Assembly (NCBI RefSeq): GCF_032854445.1
Contig: NC_088302.1
Location: 51,056,046 to 51,120,045, forward strand
Direction: 5' to 3'
Source: Liolophura sinensis
Taxonomy: Eukaryota; Mollusca; Polyplacophora; Chitonida; Chitonidae
DNA: 64,000 nt
The number at the start of each line of letters is the position of its first letter. Within the stretch, counting starts at the first letter, position 1. The notes below the pieces were generated by a model, which had not been told where the DNA came from, ran no database searches, and was given only the letters and a program-made list of their open reading frames with translations. The position numbers and the translations under genes were made by a program. Shown here one piece after another: positions 12,601 to 21,500 of this stretch.

Positions 12601-12835
12601 AGTGTGCTTAAAGGGTTCATGTATTTGAAAAGAGACATGAATAGAGCCAGTCAGTTGACAAATTCTATACATATTGCATGATGACCCACTTGGACTTTTT
12701 GGATTCGAGCAAAGGTGTGAGTTCCCCAGGGTCGGTCTTCTCCTTGGTGGGAGGCAAGACTCTGCCGGCCTGGGGTAGCTGCGGGCAGAACATTTCGTCC
12801 CGGGTGCCAGCAGTCATGAACTGAGTCCTCGCCAT
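1..12835 (-). CDS. OCA2: OCA2 / P-protein-like 12-TM transporter, 3' end beyond window
   Basis: Homologue of the melanosomal P protein (OCA2; ArsB/NhaD-type ion transporter fold), which sits in pigment-organelle membranes and affects their pH. Exons read on the minus strand: 12835-12690, 11986-11854, 11105-11033, 10769-10636, 8990 or 8977-8843, 8444-8373, 6205-6083, 5597-5473, 4503-4365, 3848-3713, 2700-2556, 1914-1863, 1657-1549, 253-126; a further exon may begin near base 10. From exon 8444 to exon 126 the phases all agree. Diagnostic blocks: [60 protein letters not shown], and [16 protein letters not shown]. The N terminus has ELTPLL, an acidic dileucine sorting signal like ENTPLL in vertebrate OCA2. 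The start at 12835 is the first ATG that gives the right phase. One luminal-loop exon may be missing, because the 10636 donor (phase 0) does not match the 8990 acceptor; an internal AG at 8977 would restore phase. Family call very likely; N-terminal exons less certain. Confidence 0.9.
1050..1160. repeat. GC-rich imperfect inverted repeat in OCA2-like intron
   Basis: Arms at about 1050-1086 and 1124-1160 can pair over roughly 37 bp with about eight mismatches. The outer 13 bp, GATGAGGACATCT, match perfectly. The loop is about 37 bp. The segment is strongly GC-rich in an AT-rich intron. No target-site duplication or coding meaning was recognised. It could be a foldback element or a structured RNA; function unknown. 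Confidence 0.6.
4806..5529 (-). repeat. ~63-bp minisatellite made of OCA2-like exon end plus 5' splice site
   Basis: Ten head-to-tail copies plus the founder exon end. Each unit, read on the minus strand, holds about 50 nt of the exon coding for [16 protein letters not shown] followed by about 13 nt of intron beginning GTAAGTCTCC, then the exon piece again. The founder exon is 5597-5473 and its donor is at 5472-5471. Copies next to the exon (5341-5472) are nearly identical to it; those beyond about 5100 are more diverged, and a TA-rich stretch interrupts the array at 5045-5098. About half of the extra copies keep GTAAGT (near 5405, 5341, 5151, 4984, 4855); others read ATAAGT or GTAAAG. Plus-strand open frames here are antisense shadows. 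Confidence 0.92.
6591..6647. repeat. (TA)n microsatellite
   Basis: Uninterrupted TA dinucleotide run in the OCA2-like intron between exons 8373 and 6205. The open frames across it are low-complexity Tyr-Ile repeats and are not genes. Confidence 0.97.
6715..7440 (+). mobile_element. LINE ORF1 (zinc-knuckle) fragment
   Basis: Fragment of a non-LTR retrotransposon ORF1 of the Jockey/X-element/Nimb-like kind. Visible parts, in order: [48 protein letters not shown], then [19 protein letters not shown], a CX2CX4HX4C zinc knuckle, and [13 protein letters not shown], the start of a second knuckle. The pieces lie in more than one frame, with at least one shift near 6910-6930 and a stop after 7370, so the copy is dead. 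No reverse transcriptase follows. It sits in an OCA2-like intron opposite to that gene and is followed by a SINE at 7469. Confidence 0.8.
7457..7736 (+). mobile_element. Full-length tRNA-derived SINE with target-site duplication
   Basis: SINE body 7469-7724 flanked by a perfect 12-bp duplication AGAAGGCAGTGA (7457-7468 and 7725-7736). The tRNA-like head has an A box (TGGCTCAGTCGG) and a B box (GAGTTCAAGTCC). The body runs through GGATGGTCGTGGGTTTCCCC to TTCTTGAGTACGGCGTAAAA and an A-rich tail. Same family as the copies at 18863 and 41643. The perfect duplication points to a recent insertion, placed just after or within the dead LINE fragment. Confidence 0.93.
8140..8335 (+). mobile_element. 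Degenerate SINE-like 3' half
   Basis: Resembles the 3' half of the window's SINE family (GGAGAGAAAGGTTTCTTACTGCC, then a CCATTGTATAATAGAAATATTG-like block and a TTGAGTGCGAGGTAAAA end), heavily diverged. No head or target-site duplication seen. Lies immediately downstream of the intron donor side of exon 8444-8373. Confidence 0.45.
9485..9740. repeat. Imperfect ~60-bp tandem repeat
   Basis: About four diverged copies of a block containing GACAATGNTAAAACAATGCAG or TGATGGTAAAAGAGAACAA-like text, in the OCA2-like intron between exons 10636 and 8990. Degenerate; copy number approximate. Confidence 0.45.
11162..11250. repeat. Four copies of a ~23-bp repeat
   Basis: AAGAAACAATGGATAACAGAT and close variants repeated four times head to tail in an OCA2-like intron. 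A looser ~75-bp repeat (AATCAGAATCTG... near 11310-11560) follows. Confidence 0.85.
12160..12245 (+). mobile_element. SINE 3'-end remnant
   Basis: Contains CACTCCACCCATGAAACTGA, CCGCTGTCGTACAAATGAAA and a TGAATAAATAAA tail, a diverged version of the SINE 3' end seen intact at 7600-7724. Too short and worn for an age estimate. Confidence 0.5.
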
Positions 12836-13109
12836 GTCTGCTGCGCTGCTCGGTGATCGACGGTGTCCGGGGTCTATTCTCGTTGCGGTGGATGAACAAA
12901 GCCGGGCTCGAGGTTCGCTTGTTTTTCATCATCAACACGCCAAGGATTGCACTGCTCTTCTACTGCAATTAGAACAGAATATTACAAATCAAGATTCAGA
13001 ATTTTTTCAGCACACCAGAAGGTCAGTGTAGAGGAAGTTTGTTACAAGCCTTCCAAGACATGTCTTTCCCGTTATTTTATTACGTATTATTGGAGAAAAT
13101 ATACAGCCA
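12836..13109. other. Upstream flank of the OCA2-like start, nothing recognised
   Basis: Lies just upstream of the proposed start codon at 12835. The first part is GC-richer than its surroundings and may be 5' UTR or an upstream coding extension, since no in-frame stop was noticed directly before the ATG. No clear promoter motif was seen. Confidence 0.4.
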
Positions 13110-14200
13110 TCATCCAGTGGAGGTGGTTGAATAAGCAGATCTATCATTGGAGAGTAGATACAGATAGATCAATCATACGGTAGACGTGGTTAAGTAAGTA
13201 TGCCTATCATTGGGGAGTATATATAGATACAGCAATCATCCAGGGAACGTCGTTAAATGGCTAGGCCGATCATCGGAGAGTATATATAGATACAGCAATC
13301 ATCCAGGGAACGTCGTTAAATGGCTAGGCCGATCATCGTGAGTATACATAGATACAGCAATCATCAAGCGAACGTCGTTAAATGGCTAGGCCTATCATTG
13401 GGGAGTATATATAGATACAGCACTCACCCAGGGAACGTCGTTAAATGGCTAGACCGATCACTGTGGGTATATACAGATACAGCAACCATCCAGGGAACGT
13501 CGTTAAATGGCTAGGCCTATCATTGGGGAGTATATATAGATACAGCAATCATCCAGGGGATGTCGTTAAATGACTAGGCCTTTCATTGGGGAGTAGATAT
13601 AGATACAGCAATCATCAAGCGAACGTCGTTAAATGGCTAGGCCTATCATTGGGGAGTATATATAGATACAGCAACCGTCCAGGGAACGTCGTTAAATAAC
13701 TAGGCCGATCATCGTGAGTATACATAGATACAGCAATCATCCAGGGAACGTCGTTAAATGGCTAGGCCAATCATCGTGGTTATATATAGATACAGCAATC
13801 ATCCAGGGGACGTCGTTAAATGACTAGGCGGATCATCGTGAGTATATATAGATACAGCAATCATCAAGCGAACGTCGTTAAATGGCTAGGCCCTATCATT
13901 GGGGAGTATATACAGATACAGCAATCATCCAGGGGACGTCGTTAAATGGCTAGGCCGATCATCGTGGTTATATATAGATACAGCAATCATCCAGGAAGGT
14001 CGTTAAATGGCTGGGCCTTTCATTGGGGAGTACATATAGATACAGCAATCATCCAGGGAAGGGTCGTTAAATGGCTAGGCCGATCATCGTGGTTATATAT
14101 AGATACAGCAATCATCCAGCGAACGTCGTTAAATGGGTATGGCTATCATCGGGGAGTATACATAGATACAGCAGTCACCCAGGGAACGTCGTTATGAGCT
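13110..14200. repeat. ~62-bp minisatellite upstream of the OCA2-like gene
   Basis: About 17 copies of a unit reading ACGTCGTTAAATGGCTAGGC, CGATCATCGTGAGTATATAT and AGATACAGCAATCATCCAGG in sequence. Two variants alternate irregularly in the middle: ATCATCGTGAGTATATA and ATCATTGGGGAGTATATA. Plus-strand open frames of up to 83 residues are by-products of the repeat. It begins about 275 bp upstream of the proposed OCA2-like start. Confidence 0.93.
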
Positions 14201-14584
14201 GTAAGTCAGATAGTTACATGTACTCAACTTTGGAGTTTTGTACAAGTAAGTTATCAATCAAATTTTCATTCATTTTTCTATCTGTCTATTTATTTATTAT
14301 TGCACGTGTTTGATTGTATCTCGTTAGCGACGACTCATCTTGTGGAGGTGGATTTGTGACTTGTCCTCTTATAATCTTACCTAATGGTTAACGAGTGTTA
14401 CGCTAATGTCCACACAACCGCTTGATTGTAAGTCCACACTACATTCGTTTATATTTACGATTTTAATATGGGCAAATGTTCATTTTCAGTCAAAGCAAAC
14501 GTGTGGTGACAGCGATAGATATGAAAGGCCCTGTTACCAGTTTATCAGTGACGCAAGTGTTTGCGGAAAACTTGAAATGACTAC

Positions 14585-14685
14585 CTTTCTCCGGGCTCTG
14601 TCCAGTTTTCTCACACCAAAATGGCTGGCCGCCGTCGTACAAGTGAGTACGGCGTAAAACACAAATTCAATAAAAAAAAATTCAT
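14585..14685 (+). mobile_element. SINE 3'-half fragment
   Basis: Contains AATGGCTGGCCGCCGTCGTA and GTGAGTACGGCGTAAAACAC followed by an A-rich tail: the 3' end of the same SINE family. The head is absent. Confidence 0.75.
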
Positions 14686-14869
14686 CCACTTATGTAAGTA
14701 AAACATTCCTGGAACCAATAAACACGAATTACATAAATCAATCTGTCAATCAATCATTCACTTAATCAATCAATACAACAGCTTAAATCTGTCGAGCTTC
14801 TTTATGTTGACACACATATCCATGAACTGGAATGAACTCATATAACATGCATAAAGCGTGTGACCTTGA

Positions 14870-15050
14870 TTTTACCCTGGCCCAAATAAGACGTAGTTTA
14901 CGCGAGAAGATTTGTCAGGTACCCATATGGCGAAGGGGATTTATTCTGGGCATTCCGGTTTATTCCACCCGTAAACCTGGTGGCCTTCATACAAGTGAAA
15001 ATTGATGGCTACATGTACGACGTTAAACATTAAATAGACAAACAAAGAAA
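14870..15050 (+). mobile_element. Degenerate SINE-like element
   Basis: Diverged match to the SINE body: a GGTTTATTCCACCCGTAAAC block, GGTGGCCTTCATACAAGTGA, and an ACGACGTTAAACATTAAATA end. Old copy without recognised duplications. Confidence 0.45.
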
Positions 15051-15102
15051 TAAACAATTAAGCGATCTATAGGAGAGATTTGTTACACTAAGTCGCCAAA
15101 AA

Positions 15103-15316
15103 CACTTATTGGATGTCTTTTCTCGCGCAAAGGGACTCGTGGAAGCCAACATGACCATTGTTCACTGGCAATGCTCATTGGATGTCTTTTCTCGCGCAAA
15201 GGGACTCGGGTGGAAGCCAACATGACCATTGTTCACTGGCAATGCTCATTGGATGTCTTTTCTCGCGCAATGGGACTCGGTGGAAGCCAACATGACCATT
15301 GTTCACTGTCAATGCA
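15103..15316. repeat. Three copies of a ~71-bp repeat
   Basis: Unit includes TTGGATGTCTTTTCTCGCGC, GGGACTCGGTGGAAGCC and AACATGACCATTGTTCACTG. The copies are almost identical, so the duplication is recent. A short plus-strand open frame crosses the third copy; I do not consider it a gene. Confidence 0.9.
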
Positions 15317-16138
15317 TGAGTAACTTCGTGAAGTTCGCCCTCAAAATGTCATCTCAAATGATCAATAGACTACACAGATTAGGCCCGAAGTACTTTAGGA
15401 GGGAAAGGTTCTTCATTTCTTACCTAATGTCACTTAATGTCCAGGTGTGGTGAAAAGACAGGATCAGTCGTAATTCAAGGAGCATATCTAATATGTGTTA
15501 ATCACAGGTATCCTCTCACAACTCCCTCCGTATCAAAACAGTCCTATTTTCTTGGTCCCTTTGAATGCACTGTATATACCATATCATACTGTATATACTG
15601 TCCTAATCTGACCACATATATGTCATATCTGATCACATGATAATAAAGATGATCTAAAGGTGATCTTTGGTTTCGTACGTTTGTATCTGTATTATACCGG
15701 AATTGATAACACCCAAGTTATAATTACACCTGTACATGCATGTTTACCTATTACGAACACAAGAAATATCGGCATATCAGAAAATACCAATTCTTTGTAT
15801 ATTGTTTTCACCACTGAGGTCCAGCCTCACGCGCACAGAGCTAACATGAAGGCTTGGACTCATGTTACCATCTCAGTATATTAGCCCCAGTTGATTGGTA
15901 CAAGCCTGCATAAGTATTTCACTGTCCTACTTTCAGTTCGTTCGGTTATTTTCTCATACAAGCCGAGCTAATCATCTGACTGTATATACCTACTGTGTTA
16001 GACGATAAGTTTGCTGCCTTTTTCCGTGACTGAGTCCACACTTTTCTGTGAACAACCCGCGCGCTGGTATCAGGGTTAGTACTTATAAATACAGGGCTTG
16101 GAGTTCAAACCAATCCTTTTCACCTTTGTCTCCTAAAG

Positions 16139-16816
16139 TTAACTGTACACTTCAAGTAGGCCTTTTATAGCATACACACCCCGAAGTGCACTGTATCGTC
16201 CACGTGTCGTCCCCTGCTTATGGCTTAATTCAGTGAATGCGCATATACGGTGCATTTGTGTAGGAATTATTATATCAGCGACCAAGTCTTCTATAATGAT
16301 GAATGAAAATTCTGACTTCAATAACTTTGCATATGAATACACAGCAAGACAAGGGTGTGAGCTGAAAATGTGCACATAGTGCAAAACTATTATAGTACCG
16401 GTACCTTGGGACTCGCAAAACGCAAAGGCGGCAAACCAAACTGTGAGGAAAATGTGAAAGACGAAACCAGCGCAGCCGATGGTGTGTGGCCAGAGAAACC
16501 AGAAAACATCACTAAAGTGCCACGATGATTTGGAGCAACACCAAACCACAGCAAGAAATGATATGGGGACAGCGAAAAAAATAAACCATAAGAAACTTAC
16601 ATTGAGAACACAGAACGCTGAGTTATCGACGGAAATCCCAGGATCAGAGAGTATAGCTAAGCTATGATGACACTGCTGCAAAAAGGCGCGAAAAGTATGG
16701 TTAGATGGTATGTGGACAGTGCTGAGACAAACCCTGACAAAATCGGAGTGAGACTGTGGATTAAGTATGTGAAACGCCAAAATTAGATGGTTCATTGACC
16801 GTGCAGGATCAAACAA
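16139..16816 (-). other. 225-codon hydrophobic open frame, doubtful coding
   Basis: The longest non-repeat open frame in the gap between the OCA2-like and SPATA18-like genes. It contains three or four hydrophobic stretches such as SFLWFIFFAVPISFLAVVW and IGCAGFVFHIFLTVWFAAF that could be membrane helices. A perfect donor (AAT|GTAAGTTTC) lies inside it, near 16600, and a GTACC donor-like site follows SQG, so it may be one or more exons of a multi-pass protein. I do not recognise the family. The right end merges into the repeat at 16.7-17.5 kb. Confidence 0.25.
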
Positions 16817-17490
16817 CGGTCAAACTAAGAACGTGGAACCCGGACGTAACACCAGTATCAGATATTGTATATTGTATGGTGCACGGTCAAAGCCTAACCA
16901 AACTGAGCGGAGATCGTGGAACGAAGGTCCTAACATCAGTATCAGACATTGTGTATTGAGTGTGCACGGCCAAAACCCTAGCCAACATGAGAGGAGATAT
17001 CAGATACTGTATGTTGACGGTACAGGGACAAACCCTAGCCAAAATGAGGGCTTATTGTGGAAGAAGGACGTATCACCAGTATCAGATATTGTATGTTGAC
17101 GGTGCACGCTCAAAGCCTTATCAAACTGAGGGGAGATCGTGGAACCAGGACGTAACACCAGTATGAGATACTGTATGTAGACCTGCACGGACAAACCCTG
17201 ACTAAAATGAGGGGAGTTCGTTGAACAAGGAAGAAAATGTCAGAATCAGGTGTTGACACTGCACGCTGAGGAACCCTGACCAAAAAAACCCCTCAAAAGG
17301 AGGAACCAGGGCCCAGTTTCACAAAGATGTCGTACGATAATCGCGCATGTAGGAAAATGGTACGGTAATGGTGAAGTACAAAATATCATACGACAAATGT
17401 ACAATACAAAAATTTCGTACGCCGCTTCGTGAACCTGGGCCCGGGACGTGACTCCAGAATCAGATATTGTACGTTAATAGTGTAGACAAA
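16700..17490. repeat. Degenerate ~90-bp tandem repeat
   Basis: About seven imperfect units with GTATCAGATATTGTATGTTG, ACGGTGCACGGTCAAAACCC and AAAATGAGGGGAGATCGTGG blocks in order. Divergence is high, with an unrelated insertion around 17305-17440 before a last partial unit. No gene seen. Confidence 0.75.
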
Positions 17491-18539
17491 CTCTCTTTTC
17501 GTTATCTTTTCCTGAAGTAATGCACTTAATAAGAGAATGAAAGAGAGAATGAACGAGAGAATGACTATGTCTTAATGCCACTTCGGCAATAAAGTAGCCA
17601 TATGTTCGCCTAAATAAAGGACGGAGACCTAAATGGGAAACACTATCGGTTTTATTTTCTTCAGGGAGTATACAAATGTTGTTCTAACGACAAATCAAGT
17701 CTCCTACGAATACATAAATCTTACATACATAAATAAAACCAATCTATTTATATTTGTAATGCTTACATAAAGTATATAAGTTTTGAATTTTTTTTATATA
17801 AAACACATACATGTTTCTGTTGTTTTTTCTTCACCAACTTGTAATATGGTTTAAAAGATTAGGTTAATAAGTACGTACATATCACCGACATATGTAAATG
17901 CTGCAGAAACAATCACTCAACAAAATGAAAAAAAAAATTTCTTAATACTGCAAAAAATTTGATAAAAGGGAAGAATACTTATGTGATGTACATGGTTTGG
18001 AACATTTGGTCTTGGTCCAATACACCTTAGATATATAATGATAGATCTGTTGTATTTGTCCTTTCTCCGTCAGTTTTTAAATTTAAACTGACAAAGTCAG
18101 ATCATCTCGTTACAAAACATCTCCAAAAATAACGAAAAACACATTGGGAATGTTTGAAGAGACTCTCTATTCAAATCATCGCAAACGTGTGCTGTTTTGC
18201 AGGAAAATTAATGCATTTAATTAACTTGTCTAAGAATCCCGTAGAATATATTTTCTACTATCACAGATATAAAAACAAAAATATTACAATTATTAGTTAG
18301 TAAGTTTCCCTAAAATTGTAAACTGAAGTCTTGAGTATGAAGAACAGAAGCTTAACGGGTTGTTGATGAGACCACCGGATAAGTAAAAGAAGAAGTAGAG
18401 TTCACATGTACTTACCAATTTAGTCAGCAGTAAAATAACTATATCACTAAAAAACAGAATTAATACAAAGCAGTGCATAGAAAAGAATTTCATTTTTCAA
18501 TTCTTCACATTGTTCATGTGTTTGAAAGCCGGAAGTGGT
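17491..18539. other. AT-rich 3' flank of the SPATA18-like gene
   Basis: AT-rich sequence directly after the stop codon of the minus-strand gene, probably its 3' UTR and downstream flank. TTTATT (AATAAA on the minus strand) near 17652 could be a polyadenylation signal. No open frame of interest was seen on either strand. Confidence 0.5.
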
Positions 18540-21500
18540 TTATCGTCGGAAAGGGCTGGTGGATCTGCGTGGACTCAAAGAGCGACTGCGTGCAGAAGGG
18601 CTGGCGGAGCGTCCGCGACTCATGGAGCGGCTGCGGGATGGGCTGTCGAAGGAGGTGGGGCTACGGGGGCGTCTGGAGGATCCCTGTACAGACACATAAA
18701 AATGACAGCAATTACCATACAGCAAATTCATGAAAATAAAATTTCTTACCAAAAAATACATGCCCACAACGTGCTTGATCAATAATAACCACACTGTCGC
18801 CTTTGAATTCACAGAGGCCATATAGATCTGATTTGTGCACTGGTTTGATTTTGACTTTTGAATTTATTTTTTTTTTTTTTTTGATCGGTGTTTTACGCCG
18901 TACTCAAGAATATTTCACTTATACGACGGCGGCCAGCATTATGGTGGGTGGAAACCGGACACAGCCCGGTGGAAACCCACGACCATCCGCAGGTTGCTGG
19001 CAGACCTTCCCACTTACGGCCAGAGAGGAAGCCAGCATGAGCTGGACTTGAACTCATAGCGACCGCATTGGTGAGAGGCTCCTGGGTCATTACGCTGCGC
19101 TAGCGCGCTAACCGACTGAGCCACGGAGGCCCTTGACTTTTGAAATGCCATTATTGTTTCACACTTGTGGCAACTTGAAATACAACACCCAAAACAGCAC
19201 CATGACTTTCCTTTAGAAACTTCTACAGAGTGTATATACCTCATTTTTATGAGGAACGTGTTAATGCATTTAGAGCCTTACGCACACATAATTTAATTAT
19301 TTTTTTGATTGGTGTTTCACGTCCTTCAAGAAAATTTTAATTAAAACAAGTGGTTAGCATTATGCCGGAAAGAAACCAGGCAGAACCTTGGAGAAACCCA
19401 TGACCATCTGCAGGTTGCTATCAAAAATTCTCACCAAAGAGGGAGCCAACAATCACATTGGTGAGAGGCTCCTGGGTATGGTGCTGTGCTAGCATGCCAA
19501 CCTCTCAGCCATTGAGTCCTCTGAAGCACAATTAAAGTGCTTCCATTAGCATAATAACTCAAAAGTGTGATTACTAGTGCTGGTGACAATTTGCAGGACA
19601 CCTGTGTCCTAGAGCTTACCAACGAGGCTCCCCTGCGGGTGACAGCCTCTCCCTTCATCAGAACTTTACTCCCCTGGACCAGGCACGGCCAGACATGATG
19701 GTTCACCAGTGGGGCAGTGTACTCAGAGTCGTAGCTGCGACGGTAGCTGGATAACATACAACACATGTAACATATACAGCACAGCCATGATTAGTCAGGT
19801 TATATTTAAATGTATTTGTAGGCAGGGTGATTTTAATCTGTAAAGATCCATGTAGAATGAATGGACTTTGTGCAGTGATGTTGCTTTACGGCATGTGAGG
19901 GCTAATCAGTGCATTTTAACATGGGTGGATATATATAACGTTAGGGTAACTCATGTTAATGATAGCATTTTAACATGGGTGGATATATATTAGGGTAACT
20001 CAAGTTAATGATAGCATTTTAACATGGGTGGATATATATAATGTTAGGGTAACTCATGTTAATGATAGCACTTTAACATGGGTGGATATATATTAGGGTA
20101 ACTCAAGTTAATGATAGCATTTTAACATGGGTGGATATATATAATGTTAGGGTAACTCATGTTAATGATAGCATTTTAACATGGGTGGATATATATTAGG
20201 GTAACTCAAGTTAATGATAGCATTTTAACATGGGTGGATATATATAATGTTAGGGTAACTCAAGTTAATGATAGCATTTTAACATGGGTGGATATATATA
20301 ATAAGTAATATTATCTAAAACATTTATTGCTTGAAATATTTAGTTTAGTGACGGTATTAAGCAATTCAACAAACTTAAGTCATCTTTCATGTATATGTCT
20401 TGTGATACATCTAATTTCAATGATCTTAAGTTTTGTGTGTGGCACTAAACAACAATCAAATAAAAAAAATACATTAAGTTCATTAAACTAAAAGATAACA
20501 GGGCAATCTCTACAGACAATTTCTATGGAAAATATTTATTTACTGACTTCATTGGCGCTACACACCATACTCCTGACAGTGTAAATCTTCAACCTTTTCA
20601 ACCACTCCAGCACCTTTTTCAGTGGGACTTAGGCATACAATTATTACGAAAATGACACTAAAAGTGATTTGTTTGCATCACTAAAGATGGAAGCTTCACA
20701 AAACTGTGCAAATTATTTCTCTACACCCCATAGTTCTCCCAGAATGTTTCAAAATATTGGTTGCAGAGGCAGTTGAAAAGATGGAAGAATTAGGGTAACT
20801 CATGTTAATGATAGCAGTCAGATTTCTGGGTTGAGGAAACTGGAGCTCTGAGGGGAAACGACTACCAGTCACCCAGCAAATGTGCCTAACTAACCTGATG
20901 CTCTCATACCAATAAGAGCGAGCAACCTCAAAATTTTTTTTTTTTTTTTACCGTTTTCAACATTTTGAAATTGTGTACTGGACAGACAAACTTACCTCAT
21001 ATCATCATAGAGTTCTGCATCAGAGGCAACCTTGATGTCTAATGGGTGAGCCAGGGCACTCATCTGCCAGGCCAGCTTACACGCCTCACGGATGTATGGC
21101 TGGATGATAGCAAAGCTTGTGTCCAGTGGCAAGAAGATCTTGATGTTACGGTTGAGGCTGCGAATCACATCCTGTACACCGCAGAGGACAATAATTATTT
21201 AAAATAATTAAACATTTTTTGATAGCTGTTTATTGCTATCATCAAGAGTTGAAAAACATAGTCTCCATGATGTCTTATGGCAACGCCTTCTGCTTAAAAG
21301 TAAATTAAGTGACCTGCTTATTGCGCAAGTTTAATATGTTGTTCCAAATTTTGTCACCAACATTGTTTCAGAAATACTGTCTTACAATGAAGAGAGTTTG
21401 AAGGCGAGCAGACTTACCGAGACCATTCCTGGAAGGTCGTAGAGGTCAGTGTTACGGTTTATGTAGTCTTGTACGGCTTCCTCCAGGGTCTCAGGCCCTA

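Noticed and set aside
15229-15884. Short plus-strand open frames after the 71-bp repeat
   Set aside because: They have no homology, and the first overlaps the repeat itself.
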